From the IMG/VR virus record IMGVR_UViG_3300046007_002835, positions 1-36,459 of that record: a DNA stretch of 36,459 nucleotides; one strand, written 5' to 3'. Of the stretch, positions 17,715 through 24,344 are shown in pieces (position 1 is the first letter of the stretch; every line of letters starts with the position of its first letter). The notes under the pieces are model-generated. The model had not been told where the DNA came from. It was given only the letters and a program-made list of their open reading frames with translations, and did no database searches. This stretch comes from a virus. The position numbers were made by a program, and so were the translations under genes.

Positions 17715-19519
17715 TAGAAGTAAGTTATAATTATACAAAACCCATTTCCTCCAGTTCCTCCACCACCTGAGTTTGCACCATTTGTAGATGCACCACCACC
17801 AGCACCACCAGCACCAGGTCCACCGTTACCACCTTTTCCACCAGCTATTGTGCCCGCAGCATCTCCTGAATTTCCACCACTACCACCAGTTGAGAAAAAC
17901 AATCCGGAAGGGCTATTAGTTATTAAACTGCCATTATTACCACTTGCACCTACAGTTCCAGATACAGTAACACTTGCTATTATTTGAGCTGTAGCAAGAC
18001 CTGTTAAGTTCATACCTCCACCAGTATTAGTAGCATTTACTGTGCTAAGACCTCCTCCTTGTCCACCAGCCATTAATGGTCTAGATATATAAGTTGTTGT
18101 ACCTCCAGAAAAGTTAGCTGGTCCAACAGAACCAGTACCAAAAATTGATGTAGTATAAATTACACCAAACATTATTGAGTTACCAATACCAGAGCTACCT
18201 TGTGATGCTGCAGTTCCACCTAATCCACCAAATCCATTTCCAGTACTAAGTTTTGCTGTAGTAGAAACACCTGTTCCTCCAAAGAAAGATGGTGCTCCTG
18301 TTCCTCCTGCTGCACCATTAGTATCATTGACTCCTATAGCTGAAGCACCTGTTCCACCAACACCAATCCAAACATTTTCTGTAGACCCTAAGTTGTTTGC
18401 ATTTATTTTAGCAATGTTAAAAGAACCAGAAGACCCACCCCCACCGCCATATCTAGCTGTACTTGCTGCACCTCTTCTACCTGAAGCACCTCCACCACCT
18501 CCTCCAACTAAATAAATTTCAACATATTTTGCATTAGCAGGTTTTGTCCATACACCACTAGATAAGAAAATTTGAGTATCTATTAGTGATTCTGTTGATG
18601 TATAATTAGGAATATTTAAAGTAGAACCTGTAAGTGTAGCTGCACCTGACGTACCTGTAGTAGTTAAACTAAGTATTGGCTGATATGTGCTTGCTGCTGT
18701 TGCTGATGTAAGATAAGGTAATAAAGCAGATGATGTTATATAACCAGCAGGGTTAGCATTATCATAGGGTGTATAACCAAGAGCAGTAGTAATATCAAAA
18801 GCTGTAATTCCTGAAATATAACCTGAAGGGTTGCTGCTATCATAGGGAACATACCCTAAAGCACTAGTAACCATTGATCCTGATATGGCATTTAAGTAAC
18901 CAGCTGGGTTACTAGAATCATATGGTGTGTATCCTAGTGCAGTTGTTACATCTAAACTTGTTATACCTGTGATATATCCATTAGGATTTGTAAGTGGATA
19001 ATAAGTACTAGCTGCTACAGCAGAAGTTAAATAACCTGAGAGAGCTGCACTTGTAATGTATCCAGCTGGATTAGTACTGTTATATGGTGTAAACCCTAAT
19101 GCGGTTGTTACCATTAAACTAGTTATTCCAGAAATATATCCAGAAGGATTAGTTAAAGGATAGTATGTACTTGCTGCAGTAGCAGAAGTTAAATATGGTG
19201 TTAGTGCAGTAGAATTAATATATCCCGCTGGATTGGCTGAGTCATATGGTGTATATCCAAGAGCACTGGTAACCATAGACCCAGATATAGCGTTTAAATA
19301 ACCTGCAGGATTTGAACTTAATGGATAATAGTACATATTATATGTAGATACTCCTAAATTCCAATCTACTCCTGGGTTAGGATAAGTACCATAAAGGTCC
19401 CCACCTGCTGGTCCAGTAGGAGATCCACCACCTCCACCAGTAGTTTTTGGTTTACCATCAGGACCAGTTATCTCAATCCCACCACCAAATACATTACCAT
19501 TACTATCTATTACTTGCAT
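17714..19519 (-). CDS. Receptor-binding tail fibre with repeat stalk and poly-glycine adhesin tip
   Basis: 601 aa. The N-terminus (MQVIDSNGNVFGGGIEITGP) is followed by a Gly-rich linker and GDLYGTYPNPGV. Residues about 60-275 hold repeats of the ALGYTPYDSxNPAGYI and TSATAASTYYPLTNP types, known from tail-fibre shafts. A module starting WTKPANAKYVEIYLVGGGGGG (near residue 322) opens a domain full of poly-Gly runs to the end, where GGGTGGNG leads into FCIIITYF. Glycine-rich tips of this type form polyglycine-II sandwiches in phage adhesins and contact the host receptor. Glycine-loop variation would change host range. Confidence 0.88.
   Translation of the reverse strand: MQVIDSNGNVFGGGIEITGPDGKPKTTGGGGGSPTGPAGGDLYGTYPNPGVDWNLGVSTYNMYYYPLSSNPAGYLNAISGSMVTSALGYTPYDSANPAGYINSTALTPYLTSATAASTYYPLTNPSGYISGITSLMVTTALGFTPYNSTNPAGYITSAALSGYLTSAVAASTYYPLTNPNGYITGITSLDVTTALGYTPYDSSNPAGYLNAISGSMVTSALGYVPYDSSNPSGYISGITAFDITTALGYTPYDNANPAGYITSSALLPYLTSATAASTYQPILSLTTTGTSGAATLTGSTLNIPNYTSTESLIDTQIFLSSGVWTKPANAKYVEIYLVGGGGGGASGRRGAASTARYGGGGGSSGSFNIAKINANNLGSTENVWIGVGGTGASAIGVNDTNGAAGGTGAPSFFGGTGVSTTAKLSTGNGFGGLGGTAASQGSSGIGNSIMFGVIYTTSIFGTGSVGPANFSGGTTTYISRPLMAGGQGGGLSTVNATNTGGGMNLTGLATAQIIASVTVSGTVGASGNNGSLITNSPSGLFFSTGGSGGNSGDAAGTIAGGKGGNGGPGAGGAGGGASTNGANSGGGGTGGNGFCIIITYF
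18700..19340 (-). repeat. Internal repeats in the tail-fibre shaft
   Basis: Several imperfect copies, roughly 70-240 bp apart, encode the ALGYTPYDS..NPAGYI and AASTYYPLTNP blocks. Two copies of NPAGYLNAISGSMVTSALGY are identical at protein level while their codons differ, so the repeats are old or held by selection rather than freshly duplicated. Confidence 0.8.
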
Positions 19520-19521
19520 AT

Positions 19522-19830
19522 CTATTGAGCATAATCTGTACCGTAAACATAGTATGATGTTCCTACTATATCACTATATACAATTAATTGATCTCCTGGG
19601 TTTAGGGCATATATGGTATTATCAGTAACTGAATCCCCAGCAGATAGATTAAATTCATATATTGTTTCAGTAGATGCTGTTAAAGCATCATATCTAGTTA
19701 AGGTAAGTATGTAAGCTGCTGGATTATAAAACTTTAATAATGTTATTTTAGTAGATAAGGGTCCGGCTATACCAGTATATATTACTGTACCTAAAACACT
19801 TACTTGACCCTGATTTATAATTTCTGCCAT
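19522..19830 (-). CDS. Small beta-rich virion-type protein upstream of adhesin
   Basis: 102 aa, rich in Thr/Tyr/Leu/Ile, with alternating polar-hydrophobic strands (TVIYTGIAGPLSTKITLLKFYNP, then YILTLTRYD). It ends 2 nt before the adhesin start, with overlapping-type coupling. It lies just downstream of a terminator, so it probably begins a new fibre transcript. The single beta-sandwich look suggests a fibre adaptor or decoration protein; no known family is certain. Confidence 0.75.
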   Translation of the reverse strand: MAEIINQGQVSVLGTVIYTGIAGPLSTKITLLKFYNPAAYILTLTRYDALTASTETIYEFNLSAGDSVTDNTIYALNPGDQLIVYSDIVGTSYYVYGTDYAQ

Positions 19831-19842
19831 AAACTAATATAC

Positions 19843-19872
19843 AAAAAAATCCCCAGCTTTGCAACTGGGGAT
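19843..19872 (-). terminator. Strong rho-independent terminator before fibre operon
   Basis: On the minus strand ATCCCCAG / CTGGGGAT (8 bp, loop TTGCAAAG) is followed by seven T. It separates the accessory block (19911-23070) from the fibre genes. Confidence 0.93.
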
Positions 19873-19910
19873 TATAGCCTGAAGTAAACCATTGGAAAGA
19901 AGAGAACAGG

Positions 19911-20102
19911 CTAAAGTAGTAGGCCAATGGTAAATGCAAAAAACAACATAAAGAATACACAGACTATTGCCAGTTTAATACTATCTTCATCTGATACATA
20001 TTCTTTTTTGAGTTTGTCATATGCAGGTTTATACATCACATGTGCAACCATCCATAATATTGCTATTGCAGATAATAACATTATGATAGATAAAACCTTC
20101 AT
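19911..20102 (-). CDS. Small membrane protein with two transmembrane segments
   Basis: 63 aa. Hydrophobic segments lie at residues 3-23 (VLSIIMLLSAIAILWMVAHV) and about 43-63 (LAIVCVFFMLFFAFTIGLLL), joined by a Lys/Glu/Asp loop. The start overlaps the upstream stop as TAATG. It lies just before the terminator at 19843. It would sit in the inner membrane, with the charged loop in cytoplasm or periplasm. Function unknown; superinfection exclusion is one possibility for such proteins. Confidence 0.7.
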   Translation of the reverse strand: MKVLSIIMLLSAIAILWMVAHVMYKPAYDKLKKEYVSDEDSIKLAIVCVFFMLFFAFTIGLLL

Positions 20103-20356
20103 TACTTCATATTTAATAGCTTCTCAACAATTAATTGAGCAGCTGTAATTTGGCCAATTGCTTGATCAAATAATAAACTCTTTACTGGAGATTTAGATTG
20201 GTTATAATTTTCTTTTAACATCTCAGCTATCTTAGAAATTGATCTTCTTATTTCTAAAATTTCTTCTGTTTCTGTAAATTCTTCTTTATCTAAACCAACT
20301 AAGATATCTCCAAAAGAATAGATCTTAGTTTCTTTAAAAGCTACTTGCTCACTCAT
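20102..20356 (-). CDS. Hypothetical helical protein
   Basis: 84 aa, acidic N-terminal half (EEFTETEEILEIRRSISKIAEML) and helical C-terminal half (FDQAIGQITAAQLIVEKLLNMK). It overlaps both neighbours (ATGA and TAATG), so it is translated in the same block as the DUF3310-like and membrane proteins. No recognised family. Confidence 0.7.
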   Translation of the reverse strand: MSEQVAFKETKIYSFGDILVGLDKEEFTETEEILEIRRSISKIAEMLKENYNQSKSPVKSLLFDQAIGQITAAQLIVEKLLNMK

Positions 20357-20661
20357 AATCTATCAATTCTTCTTTGTAAATATACTAAAGCTTTTTGTAA
20401 ATCCTCTTTCTTACTAGAAGTTTTTTTACCCGCTCTTGCTAAATATTTTATAACATTCCCCAGATAGAAATCTTCATCTAAACCCCAAGCTTCTAATACA
20501 TTAAATACTTCATAAGTATTCCCTGCACCACCATAATACTTAGGCCTATCAAGATTTATAATTCTATCTTTTAATGGTATCTCTTTAGATATTATTCTAT
20601 CAAAAGGTGTACTCATTTTACTTTGATAGAGATCTTCTGATTCTTGTGTAAAGTTTACCAT
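20353..20661 (-). CDS. DUF3310-like protein (nucleotide kinase-like annotation)
   Basis: 102 aa. It shows the DUF3310 pattern: RPKYYGG (about 39-45), a helix EVFNVLEAWGL, then NVIKYLARAGKKTSSKKEDLQKALVYLQRRI. The family is widespread in phages and is often labelled nucleotide kinase by transfer, but the biochemical role is poorly established. The compact helical domain fits a MazG-like fold. It overlaps the GroES-like gene by 7 nt. Confidence 0.85.
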   Translation of the reverse strand: MVNFTQESEDLYQSKMSTPFDRIISKEIPLKDRIINLDRPKYYGGAGNTYEVFNVLEAWGLDEDFYLGNVIKYLARAGKKTSSKKEDLQKALVYLQRRIDRL

Positions 20662-20930
20662 ACAATTGCAATATCTCTTTCAGCAACCATTAACTTCATT
20701 CCATCCTCAAGCTCTACTGCTTCAGATGCTTGTAACCCGGTAATTCCCATGTACACTTTATCCCCCACCTTTACACTTGATACTTCATCCCCTACTGCAT
20801 AAACTTCTAGTTTAGTCCATGTCTTTCTCATATCCATTTCAAGTGCAAGCTTGTCAGCTTCACTTAATTCAAATGGAGATTCTTTTACTTCTGGTTTATT
20901 TAATAAAACCCTTTTTCCTTTTAGTTGCAT
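20655..20930 (-). CDS. GroES/Cpn10-like co-chaperonin
   Basis: 91 aa from the ATG at 20930. MQLKGKRVLLNKPE matches the N-terminal strand of Cpn10, then VGDEVSSVKVGDKVYMG (about residues 55-71) and the closing strand KLMVAERDIAIVW match the GroES core. A longer reading in the same frame to a TTG at 21035 adds 35 residues that do not look like Cpn10. The internal ATG is preceded by AAAACCAATACA, like other starts here, so I chose it. Phage co-chaperonins (T4 gp31 is the known example) adapt host GroEL to fold the capsid protein. Confidence 0.75.
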   Translation of the reverse strand: MQLKGKRVLLNKPEVKESPFELSEADKLALEMDMRKTWTKLEVYAVGDEVSSVKVGDKVYMGITGLQASEAVELEDGMKLMVAERDIAIVW

Positions 20931-21050
20931 TGTATTGGTTTTTAATTTTTCAAATAATTCTCTAGCTTGCAAGTTGTCTTCTGCAAGAGTAGTAGCCTTT
21001 TCCCAAAGTACTTTTTCTTCTAGAGTCACAGACAAATATAAATAAAAAAT

Positions 21051-21188
21051 TTATTTACCTTGTCCTCTATATAACTTTTTATAATTCTTGCTTGCTTTAA
21101 GTTTGCTAATTTTAGTTTTAGCATGTACTCCTGGACGGGATACTTTTACTGCAACTATTTTTTTTGGAGCTTCTTTTATTTTTGCCAT
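21051..21188 (-). CDS. 45-aa Lys-rich conserved small phage protein
   Basis: The ORF reads MAKIKEAPKKIVAVKV, then SRPGVHAKTKISKLKASKN, then YKKLYRGQGK. The pattern RPGVHxKTK...SKNYKKxYxGQG is one I associate with very small, very basic proteins in Bacteroidetes phages. Net charge is high and positive, suggesting RNA or DNA binding. It sits between the 210-aa gene and the GroES-like gene in the same direction. It is too short for standard gene calling but the pattern is convincing. Confidence 0.7.
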   Translation of the reverse strand: MAKIKEAPKKIVAVKVSRPGVHAKTKISKLKASKNYKKLYRGQGK

Positions 21189-21223
21189 GATATAAATAAT
21201 TAAGTACTATATAATATACTCAA

Positions 21224-21856
21224 TTATTCGTTATCATAAAACATTCTTTCTGAATCTTCTGTATGCCACTTATCAAATCCCTCACAGTTATAGTAATCTT
21301 TATTAACTAAGTAATCTGGTTTTTCAGGGAATGGTTTAGTTACAAAACTTGGTTCAGACCACTTGATTCTATTATTTGGTTGTAATGCTATCTGCCCATT
21401 ATCTAATAAAATCACATGATGACTCTTGTGTTCTAGTGGGTCTTCAGCTAAAGATATGTCAGTATTAATATCTCCGCTACCCCAGTTTATTGTTGCATAG
21501 TAACTACCTGGGTAGAACTTGTGATCTTTCATATATACTTCTACTGGTGCATCATACAAATATGATAGATGTAACAAAGTAAAGTTATAAGAGAAACAAT
21601 TCCATATCTGTAGAAAGTGAAATGGTAGATCTGGATCTGGTAACTCTGGCTTAGTTAGTAGGGCATGACTTGGTAACTTGTCTCTAAGTACGCCATTCTC
21701 TAACAATACCTGGAACAATGCAGCTTGTCCTGGTAGACATCTTACAGATATAATTACCCCCGGGGTAAATTCTCCATGACCTTTTGTACCTTGGTACATG
21801 TACTCATTCCTAACAAATACCTTGAGAGGAAAGAAGTTGTGTTCTATGTATGCCAT
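21224..21856 (-). CDS. Hypothetical protein, 210 aa
   Basis: A soluble protein rich in aromatic residues and Pro/His, with no signal peptide. It starts MAYIEHNFFPLKVFVRNEYMY. The middle, residues about 40-90, carries conserved-looking LPGQAALFQVLLENG and LPSHALLTKPE. It is coupled by TAATG to the metalloprotease-like gene upstream. The C-terminal 50 residues are rich in Tyr/Asp/Glu/Lys. I do not recognise a family. The fold may be beta-rich. It is consistent with an accessory protein made with the small cytoplasmic block. Confidence 0.8.
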   Translation of the reverse strand: MAYIEHNFFPLKVFVRNEYMYQGTKGHGEFTPGVIISVRCLPGQAALFQVLLENGVLRDKLPSHALLTKPELPDPDLPFHFLQIWNCFSYNFTLLHLSYLYDAPVEVYMKDHKFYPGSYYATINWGSGDINTDISLAEDPLEHKSHHVILLDNGQIALQPNNRIKWSEPSFVTKPFPEKPDYLVNKDYYNCEGFDKWHTEDSERMFYDNE

Positions 21857-22299
21857 TATTTCTTAAAGAAGTTTTTCTTTGGTTGTTCCTTTGTACTGAA
21901 TCCTAGCTTTTCAATTATCTTGTTTGCTTCATCTTCAGCAAAGGTAATAGCTTCTTCTTCTTTATCCTTGATATTCCAGTTATTTAATAAAAGACTCATA
22001 TGCATAGTTTCATGCATAACAGCTGTGGCTTTCTCTGTAAGAGAGTATTTCTTAAATGTCCCTAGATTAATAAATAGAAAAGGTTTGTATGGAGCTTTTG
22101 CTGTTAGTTTTTTATCAGCAGGATCATAGTTAGTAAAACCATAAATATAAACCCCATTGCCAACAGTTTTATCTACTTCTTCAGCTTGAGCATCTTTACG
22201 GTTTAACCCGTGCATTTCTGTAACGTCATAGTAATCAAATATCTCAGTAGCATTATTACCAGCTATTAAGATATATTTACCCATATCATACTCTTTCAT
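21856..22299 (-). CDS. Zincin-like metalloprotease-type protein (HExxH)
   Basis: 147 aa (or 142 aa if the second Met, at residue 6 in MGKYILIAGNN, is used). It contains VMHETMHMSLLLNNW, an HExxH zinc motif at residues 96-100. The third ligand could be a Glu in KEEEAITFAEDEANKI (residues 113-128). No signal peptide, so it acts in the cytoplasm or after lysis. Many phage HExxH proteins are host-protein or prohead proteases, but the substrate here is unknown. It is followed by the 210-aa gene in a TAATG overlap. Confidence 0.65.
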   Translation of the reverse strand: MKEYDMGKYILIAGNNATEIFDYYDVTEMHGLNRKDAQAEEVDKTVGNGVYIYGFTNYDPADKKLTAKAPYKPFLFINLGTFKKYSLTEKATAVMHETMHMSLLLNNWNIKDKEEEAITFAEDEANKIIEKLGFSTKEQPKKNFFKK

Positions 22300-22309
22300 A
22301 ATACTAGTT

Positions 22310-22915
22310 TTAGATATCTGTAGACTCTAGCAAAGTATAAGAAAACTTATTGCCATGTATCTTAGCTGCCCTTTTACATATGGACATAAACTCATTAAAG
22401 TCTTTTACTCTTTTAAACACTTGACATCCCTCACTCCAATTCTCTACCCATGTACTATCAGTACCTGCTTTGTGGATGTTTATTCCAAACATGCCGGTAT
22501 CTTTTACCTTTTCATCAAACACTAAATCTTTATTAGCATCTCTCCATACAGTAACATTACCTAGTCTCTGGCATAATGCATCATATTTACCCTGGTGTTT
22601 ATCAACCATCCATGTTGATCTATACTGTCCAGGTACTAATCTTGCTACACCTTTAGCATTGTGGAATTGTTGTACACCTTTTTTGCCCGGGTCTGTAGTT
22701 GCATTCCAGCAGAAAAAGTTCCAGTTACCTAAGCTATCCTTAAATGTAATAGTAATACAATCATCAAATACATTGGTTACTTTTCTATAAACTGCGGGAG
22801 AATTATTGCGGACACCCACAACATTAACATCATACCCTTTATTAGCAGCATCTTCAAACCACTTATAACCTTTAGCTTTTACAGCACGTTCTATTTGCTC
22901 TCTAGTATAACACAT
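22310..22915 (-). CDS. YkuD/L,D-transpeptidase-like protein
   Basis: 201 aa. The C-terminal third has FGINIHKAG (H148) and, 13 residues on, WSEGCQVF (S161, C164), matching the H ... S-x-G-C catalytic arrangement of YkuD-type cysteine transpeptidases. No signal peptide is visible. YkuD enzymes act on peptidoglycan peptides, but a related fold could also be a phage peptidase of unknown target. The first 100 residues look like an extra domain. It is outside the lysis cassette and next to the early-gene switch, so it may modify the wall during infection rather than in lysis. Confidence 0.6.
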   Translation of the reverse strand: MCYTREQIERAVKAKGYKWFEDAANKGYDVNVVGVRNNSPAVYRKVTNVFDDCITITFKDSLGNWNFFCWNATTDPGKKGVQQFHNAKGVARLVPGQYRSTWMVDKHQGKYDALCQRLGNVTVWRDANKDLVFDEKVKDTGMFGINIHKAGTDSTWVENWSEGCQVFKRVKDFNEFMSICKRAAKIHGNKFSYTLLESTDI

Positions 22916-22938
22916 ATCCTTTTACTTTAATATACAAA

Positions 22939-23070
22939 TTATTTCCGGATACTAGTCTTACTATAAGCATCACACTTCTGAGTAGACTTACATCCCGTCA
23001 TAAGATACCCTATAGCCAAACCTATGCATATACCAAATACACATAAGCAAAATACTTTCCATTTTTCCAT
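22939..23070 (-). CDS. 43-aa small lipoprotein with CDAY motif
   Basis: The ORF reads MEKWKVFCLCVFGICIGLAI, then GYLMTGCKSTQKCDAYSKTSIRK. A hydrophobic leader ends in a lipobox (L-M-T-G-C, Cys27), and the mature part starts CKSTQKCDAYS. The same C-(K/S)-S-x-x-x-CDAY layout occurs in the plus-strand gene at 26742. It is the first gene after the minus-strand promoter/attenuator. It is probably an outer- or inner-membrane-anchored peptide on the host; function unknown. Such tiny CDAY lipoproteins are frequent in Bacteroidetes as far as I recall. Confidence 0.75.
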   Translation of the reverse strand: MEKWKVFCLCVFGICIGLAIGYLMTGCKSTQKCDAYSKTSIRK

Positions 23071-23091
23071 ACAACAAATATAATAAAATAA

Positions 23092-23123
23092 CAAAGGTCC
23101 GGGCTTTCAACTCCAGACCTTTG
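23092..23123 (-). terminator. Early terminator or attenuator hairpin in minus-strand leader
   Basis: CAAAGGTC / GACCTTTG (8 bp, about 16-nt interior) on the minus strand is followed by a T-rich tail (TTATTTTATTATATTT). It lies between the promoter at 23154-23184 and the first minus-strand gene, so it would stop most transcripts unless overcome. Confidence 0.75.
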
Positions 23124-23153
23124 TACCAGTATTAACCAAATAATATAGCATGA

Positions 23154-23184
23154 CAAATATACAACTGTATTTTAATATTCCAAA
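23154..23184 (-). promoter_or_regulatory. Consensus Bacteroidetes promoter (host sigma) for minus strand
   Basis: On the minus strand TTTG (23184-23181), then exactly 19 nt, then TATATTTG (23161-23154). This matches the published Bacteroidetes vegetative-sigma consensus TTTG-N19-TAnnTTTG without mismatch. It faces the accessory block on the minus strand. A start about 7 nt downstream would give a leader of roughly 55 nt ending in the hairpin at 23092-23123. Confidence 0.75.
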
Positions 23185-23219
23185 CCGGTGGTAAAAATAT
23201 TTTGTTTTAGAGATTGTTA

Positions 23220-23275
23220 GGGACCCCTAGTAGCCAGACCCCCCCACCTGCCGCGCTTGGTGCTACCCCCTACTT
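23220..23275. other. GC-rich C-tract island in the divergent intergenic region
   Basis: In an otherwise AT-rich genome this stretch holds CCCCTAG, seven consecutive C, GCCGCGC and CCCCC. The minus strand therefore has G-runs that could form a G-quadruplex. GTAGC (23230-23234) and GCTAC (23262-23266) can also close a stem. It sits where the two coding directions part, so a replication-origin, transcription-start or regulatory role is possible; nothing decides among them. Confidence 0.45.
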
Positions 23276-23379
23276 CTTTCTACTAGACATGTTGAATTGT
23301 AGAATAATTTGTAAATGTTTTACAGCTGGAAGTTTCTGGTACTTCTTTCTACAGATGTTGAATCATTAAAATTTTTATC

Positions 23380-23610
23380 ATGAAAAAGTTACTTGTTACT
23401 GTTATGTTCTTTGCTGTTTTGTTTGGTGTACCAATGATGTTTTATTGGGTAGTGTTCTATATATTATATATGGGCTTTGCGGTAGATGTTGTTATTAGCT
23501 TCTTGATATCTCTTATGGGTAGTGTGACCATGTTTCTTGGACTTGTTAAGGTTGCTGAGAAGTTAGTTAATAAGGGTTTGGATATATACATTATTGATAT
23601 GAGAAGATAA
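23380..23610 (+). CDS. Early membrane protein, 76 aa
   Basis: Two membrane segments: residues 4-30 (LLVTVMFFAVLFGVPMMFYW) and about 34-56 (AVDVVISFLISLMGSVTMFL), then a basic tail KLVNKGLDIYIIDMRR. It is the first protein gene on the plus strand, preceded by an early-promoter-like copy at 23340 and followed directly by a terminator hairpin, so it is a single-gene unit. Function unknown; early phage membrane proteins often block superinfection or disturb host membrane functions. Confidence 0.75.
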   Translation: MKKLLVTVMFFAVLFGVPMMFYWVVFYILYMGFAVDVVISFLISLMGSVTMFLGLVKVAEKLVNKGLDIYIIDMRR

Positions 23611-23630
23611 GGGCTTTGCCCTTTCTTCTT
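23609..23630 (+). terminator. Terminator overlapping the stop of the 76-aa gene
   Basis: AAGGGC, loop TTT, GCCCTT, then TTCTTCTT. The hairpin begins at the stop codon and is followed by the next promoter-like copy at 23632. Confidence 0.8.
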
Positions 23631-23652
23631 GTACTTCTTCTTACTTGTTTAG

Positions 23653-23755
23653 AATATAACAAGGAATGTTTCCTGGGGGAGCAAGGCCAGCCGTGGCTAC
23701 TGCTTAATATACCTACGAGAGGAAGTCCTACGGAAACACTTGTTATATTTTTTTT
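23653..23755 (+). ncRNA. Structured small RNA A (about 95-100 nt)
   Basis: No ORF. The ends form an 11-bp helix AATATAACAAG (23653-23663) with CTTGTTATATT (23739-23749), then a GAA bulge, then a 7-bp helix TGTTTCC (23667-23673) with GGAAACA (23732-23738). Inside are GCCA-GCCG-TGGC nested in AGCA/TGCT, and an AGG-AAGT-CCT hairpin. A T-run follows the outer helix, so folding and termination coincide. It follows the promoter-like copy at 23632. Family unknown; it shares the CAAGGAATGT 5' motif with RNA B. Confidence 0.7.
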
Positions 23756-23796
23756 ATACTTCTTCTTACTTGTGTTAAACTATTAAACTATTTATT

Positions 23797-23946
23797 ATGA
23801 AAGATTTTGTTAACTATTTGATTGCTGTTGTATCTATGGGTTGTATAACAGGTTTACTTGTTTCTATGGGATCTCAGATCTTATTAGCTATGGGAATTAT
23901 GTCTTTATTTTGGGCAGGTATGTTTGCGCCAATGTTAAGGGGATAA
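23797..23946 (+). CDS. Micro membrane protein, 49 aa
   Basis: ORF MKDFVNYLIAVVSMGCITGL, then LVSMGSQILLAMGIMSLFWA, then GMFAPMLRG. Nearly the whole chain is hydrophobic, with two likely membrane passes. It has its own promoter-like copy (23757), an AT-rich leader, and a terminator hairpin that overlaps its stop codon, so it forms a single-gene unit. Function unknown. Too short for routine calling, but the unit architecture supports it. Confidence 0.65.
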   Translation: MKDFVNYLIAVVSMGCITGLLVSMGSQILLAMGIMSLFWAGMFAPMLRG

Positions 23947-23956
23947 TTCCCCTTTT
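23937..23956 (+). terminator. Terminator overlapping the 49-aa gene stop
   Basis: AAGGGGA / TTCCCCTT with the TAA stop in the loop, then TTTAT. Next promoter-like copy starts at 23958. Confidence 0.75.
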
Positions 23957-23998
23957 ATACTTCTTTGTACTTATTAAGAACCAATAAAATTTTATGCT

Positions 23999-24073
23999 AT
24001 GGGAACTGTAACTTATGTTATTATCAATGGAGTTTTAACTGTTAAGTCTTGGGTAAAGAACCCCAATGCTTAA
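23999..24073 (+). CDS. 24-aa micropeptide
   Basis: ORF MGTVTYVIINGVLTVKSWVK then NPNA. It is the only open frame in a complete unit of promoter-like copy (23958), leader and GNRA-loop terminator (24085-24110). The peptide is beta-strand-like and basic. It may be a real micropeptide or the spacer of a small RNA; the Met-Gly start and the leader ACCAATAAAATTTT favour translation. Confidence 0.4.
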   Translation: MGTVTYVIINGVLTVKSWVKNPNA

Positions 24074-24084
24074 TGGTTTAAGTT

Positions 24085-24110
24085 AAGGGAGAGCAATCTC
24101 CCTTTTCTTT
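24085..24110 (+). terminator. Terminator with GCAA tetraloop
   Basis: AAGGGAGA, loop GCAA, TCTCCCTT, then TTCTTTT. Perfect 8-bp stem closing a GNRA loop; ends the micropeptide unit. Confidence 0.93.
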
Positions 24111-24153
24111 TGTACTTATTTATACATATTAGAAACCAATAAATTATTTACTT

Positions 24154-24321
24154 ATGGAAGAGACAAGATTAGTTATGACTTGGGAAGAATACAAGTTACT
24201 ATTAGATGTATTAAACCATGTATATCACCAGACAGATTACAAACCATTAAATGATTTGTATATCAAGTTATACATGCAGATGAATGCGCGTAAAGTAGAA
24301 GATATAGAGTTACCCTTTTAA
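24154..24321 (+). CDS. 55-aa protein with SSB-tail-like C-terminus
   Basis: ORF MEETRLVMTWEEYKLLLDVL ... ending KVEDIELPF. The body is an amphipathic helix pair rich in Tyr/Leu/Lys. The last residues, acidic then L-P-F, resemble the C-terminal tip of bacterial SSB (in Bacteroidetes usually DDLPF), which docks repair and replication proteins. It has its own promoter-like copy at 24113 and a terminator overlapping its 3' end. An early peptide that competes with or recruits SSB partners is a reasonable hypothesis. Confidence 0.65.
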   Translation: MEETRLVMTWEEYKLLLDVLNHVYHQTDYKPLNDLYIKLYMQMNARKVEDIELPF

Positions 24322-24334
24322 TAGGGTAATTCTT
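24310..24334 (+). terminator. Terminator overlapping the 55-aa gene end
   Basis: TTACCC / GGGTAA with the stop codon in the loop, followed by TTCTTT. The stem uses the last codons of the gene, and the next promoter-like copy (24327) overlaps the stem's 3' strand. Confidence 0.75.
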
Positions 24335-24344
24335 TCTACTTATT

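Noticed and set aside
20931-21035. N-terminal extension of the GroES-like protein to a TTG
   Set aside because: The extra 35 residues lack Cpn10 character and the ATG at 20930 has a leader like the other starts of this phage.
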